From the NCBI RefSeq assembly GCF_001522545.3, contig NC_031778.1, positions 21,474,777-21,538,776 of the forward strand: a stretch of DNA of 64,000 bases, given 5' to 3'. Of the stretch, positions 63,049-64,000 are shown piece after piece. The stretch comes from Parus major (taxonomy: Eukaryota > Chordata > Aves > Passeriformes > Paridae). The stretch's first letter is position 1. Each line of letters opens with the position of its first letter. The translations under genes were made by a program, and so were the position numbers. Under the pieces are notes generated by a model. The model saw nothing but the letters and a program-made list of their open reading frames with translations, did no database searches and was not told where the DNA came from.

Positions 63049-63280
63049 TCTCCAACAATGGGGAGTGGAGGGAGGGCAGGAACCCACGGCCTCGCACACC
63101 GGGCGGGCGCCGGTTCCCAGGCCCGGGCGCTCTGGGAATCTCCCACCGCGTTTTTTGAGGTTATTGACAAAGGTTTTTTTTTCTTCTGTTTTCTTTTTCT
63201 GGTTTTTTTTTTTTCTTCTTTCCTGTCCTACCTACCACCATTGCTTGCGGATTTTTTTTCCCCCGTCTCTCTCCCCTCGG
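63049..63280. other. GC-rich island segment followed by T-rich tract
   Basis: At 63060-63150 the sequence is CpG-bearing (CACACCGGGCGGGCGCCGGT, GGCCCGGGCGCTCTGGG). It then shifts to T-runs at about 63172-63225 and 63252-63260. No coding sequence is recognised. Confidence 0.5.
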
Positions 63281-63360
63281 ACAATAGCCATTATCTGAGC
63301 TAACAGGTCAATGTCACAGATAACGGGCCGCTGAGACGAATCCATCAGCATCTCCTGTCA
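63281..63360. promoter_or_regulatory. candidate regulatory block with inverted GATA pair
   Basis: TTATCTG (63291-63297) and CAGATAA (63317-63323) are exact reverse complements 19 bases apart, so two GATA sites face each other. Between them is AGGTCA, a nuclear-receptor half-site, followed by ATGTCAC. Downstream is ATCCATCAGCATCTCCTGTCA, whose end is TGTCA, the reverse of a TALE-type TGACA core. The segment is unique, CpG-bearing and sits in the island. Occupancy is unknown. Confidence 0.42.
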
Positions 63361-63589
63361 CTCGGCTTCTCGCCCTCCCCTCCGCTCTCCTTCTCCGGCC
63401 CCTCTTGGCCCCCCAGGGAAGAAAAAAATCACTTCTAGTCTGAAAAATATATCTGCACTTAGGAAAAAAAAAAAAAAAAAAGTGGGTGGCACTTCTGGAT
63501 GGTGCAATAAAACATACAGCTCAGCCCTCTTATTTTTTCTTTTTCCCCTGCTCTCTTCCCAAAGCACATATAGGAGGATCTCGCCGTAG
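63361..63589. other. pyrimidine-rich island interior with 18-A run
   Basis: A C/T-rich stretch (CTCGCCCTCCCCTCCGCTCT, TTCTCCGGCCCCTCTTGGCC) is followed by an 18-A run at 63464-63481 and another T-rich stretch near 63530-63545. Pyrimidine-rich DNA of this kind is common in 5' untranslated or promoter regions. No coding exon is recognised. Confidence 0.5.
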
Positions 63590-64000
63590 GGAGCCCGGGC
63601 TGTTCCAAACTTTGCGGACGTTTGCGGCTTTGCGGCGCGCTTGGATTTCGGGTCCGTTTGCGGCGCCGGGAGAGCCCCGAGCCGGGGGGGCTGCGCTGCC
63701 CCTGGGAGGGAGCGGGCAGGTAGAGCCCGGCCTCCCGCCGCTCCATTCATGGCATTCGTTACCAAAGAAATAAAGGGGGAAAAAAAAAAAGAAATCGTTT
63801 AGGAAGCGGCGGCAAGCGGGGAGGTGATCCCGCCGCACCAAACGGGGTCTTCGCGAAATTGGCCGGGGAGAAAAAAAAAAAAAAAAATAAAAAAAAGAAG
63901 TTGCATTTCATTAAAAATCGTTATTAATAACGAAAGTGACGCGATGACGGGAACAATTCGGGTAACGCGCCGGCTCTCGGAGCGCCGGGAGCAGCCGTCG
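63590..64000. promoter_or_regulatory. CpG island, second segment, running off the window
   Basis: CpG-dense sequence from about 63590 to the right edge, broken by an 11-A run (63780-63790) and an A-rich run (63871-63896). It contains four TTTGCGG words (63611-63617, 63621-63627, 63629-63635, 63657-63663), the palindrome TTCGCGAA (63850-63857) resembling an E2F-type core, an ATTGG (reverse CCAAT) overlapping it at 63858-63862, a 16-bp palindrome at 63918-63933 and two TGACG words (63937-63941, 63945-63949). This is what a promoter or 5' untranslated region looks like. The gene, its direction and its start site cannot be determined from the window. Confidence 0.65.
63918..63933. promoter_or_regulatory. 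16-bp perfect palindrome in island, homeodomain-type core
   Basis: TCGTTATT is followed directly by its reverse complement AATAACGA. The centre holds ATTAAT, a doubled homeodomain core. It is followed four bases later by two CREB/ATF-type TGACG half-sites. The surrounding sequence is GC-rich, so an AT palindrome here stands out. Confidence 0.5.

Noticed and set aside
62898..63170. Lysine-rich and phenylalanine-rich open frames
   Set aside because: They are translations of the A-run and polypurine tract and have no biological content.
1..64000. tRNA, rRNA, known microRNA, CRISPR array, integrase-type mobile island
   Set aside because: No tRNA arm pattern, conserved miRNA seed hairpin, regular spacer-repeat array or prokaryotic gene organisation was seen. 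The sequence is vertebrate non-coding DNA.

Overview
The window looks like a gene-poor stretch of a bird genome. It has eukaryotic base composition and no bacterial-style coding density. Recognisable repeats are very sparse. Two fragments match the 3' end of the avian/reptilian LINE CR1, with the characteristic terminal 8-mers and the 'TTCCACTAGACCAGGTTGCTC' type of internal sequence. Six or so short, heavily decayed inverted-repeat elements resemble repeats I remember from turtle, crocodilian and bird genomes. I cannot fix the species. Low repeat load plus CR1 favours a bird.

I found no protein-coding exon, rRNA, tRNA or known microRNA that I could support. Open reading frames across the window are short, overlap on both strands and give no recognisable domain. 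The longest (192 codons, minus strand, 45309-45887) also resembles no family I know. The sequence therefore reads as an intergenic desert, or possibly one very long intron.

Layout. Bases 1-9400 are mostly AT-rich unique sequence with two ancient inverted-repeat elements (493-632 and 3072-3172). A small CpG-bearing patch lies at 9441-9490. Bases 9900-20680 hold more unique sequence, three more ancient repeats, a CR1 fragment (16188-16246) and a dense array of AGGTCA-type half-sites (14687-14799). An isolated pair of CpG clusters lies at 20697-20887. A 215-base pyrimidine tract lies at 25296-25509. Bases 25500-53160 are mainly unique sequence, with a CR1 fragment on the minus strand (38253-38383), another ancient inverted repeat (42023-42110), several perfect palindromes or hairpins, and a TAATTA cluster near 35.1 kb. 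A compact enhancer-like block lies at 53180-53460. After about 60.4 kb GC and CpG content climb, and the window ends inside a strong CpG island (62.4-62.8 kb and 63.05-64.0 kb). The island is interrupted by very long A-runs and surrounded by enhancer-like AT-rich segments.

Interpretation (inference only). A desert with many candidate regulatory blocks, running into a CpG island rich in homeodomain, GATA, SOX and MEIS-type motifs, is the usual setting of a developmental regulator gene whose body lies just beyond the right edge. I do not recognise the locus and do not name the gene. Conservation of each block cannot be judged without alignment.
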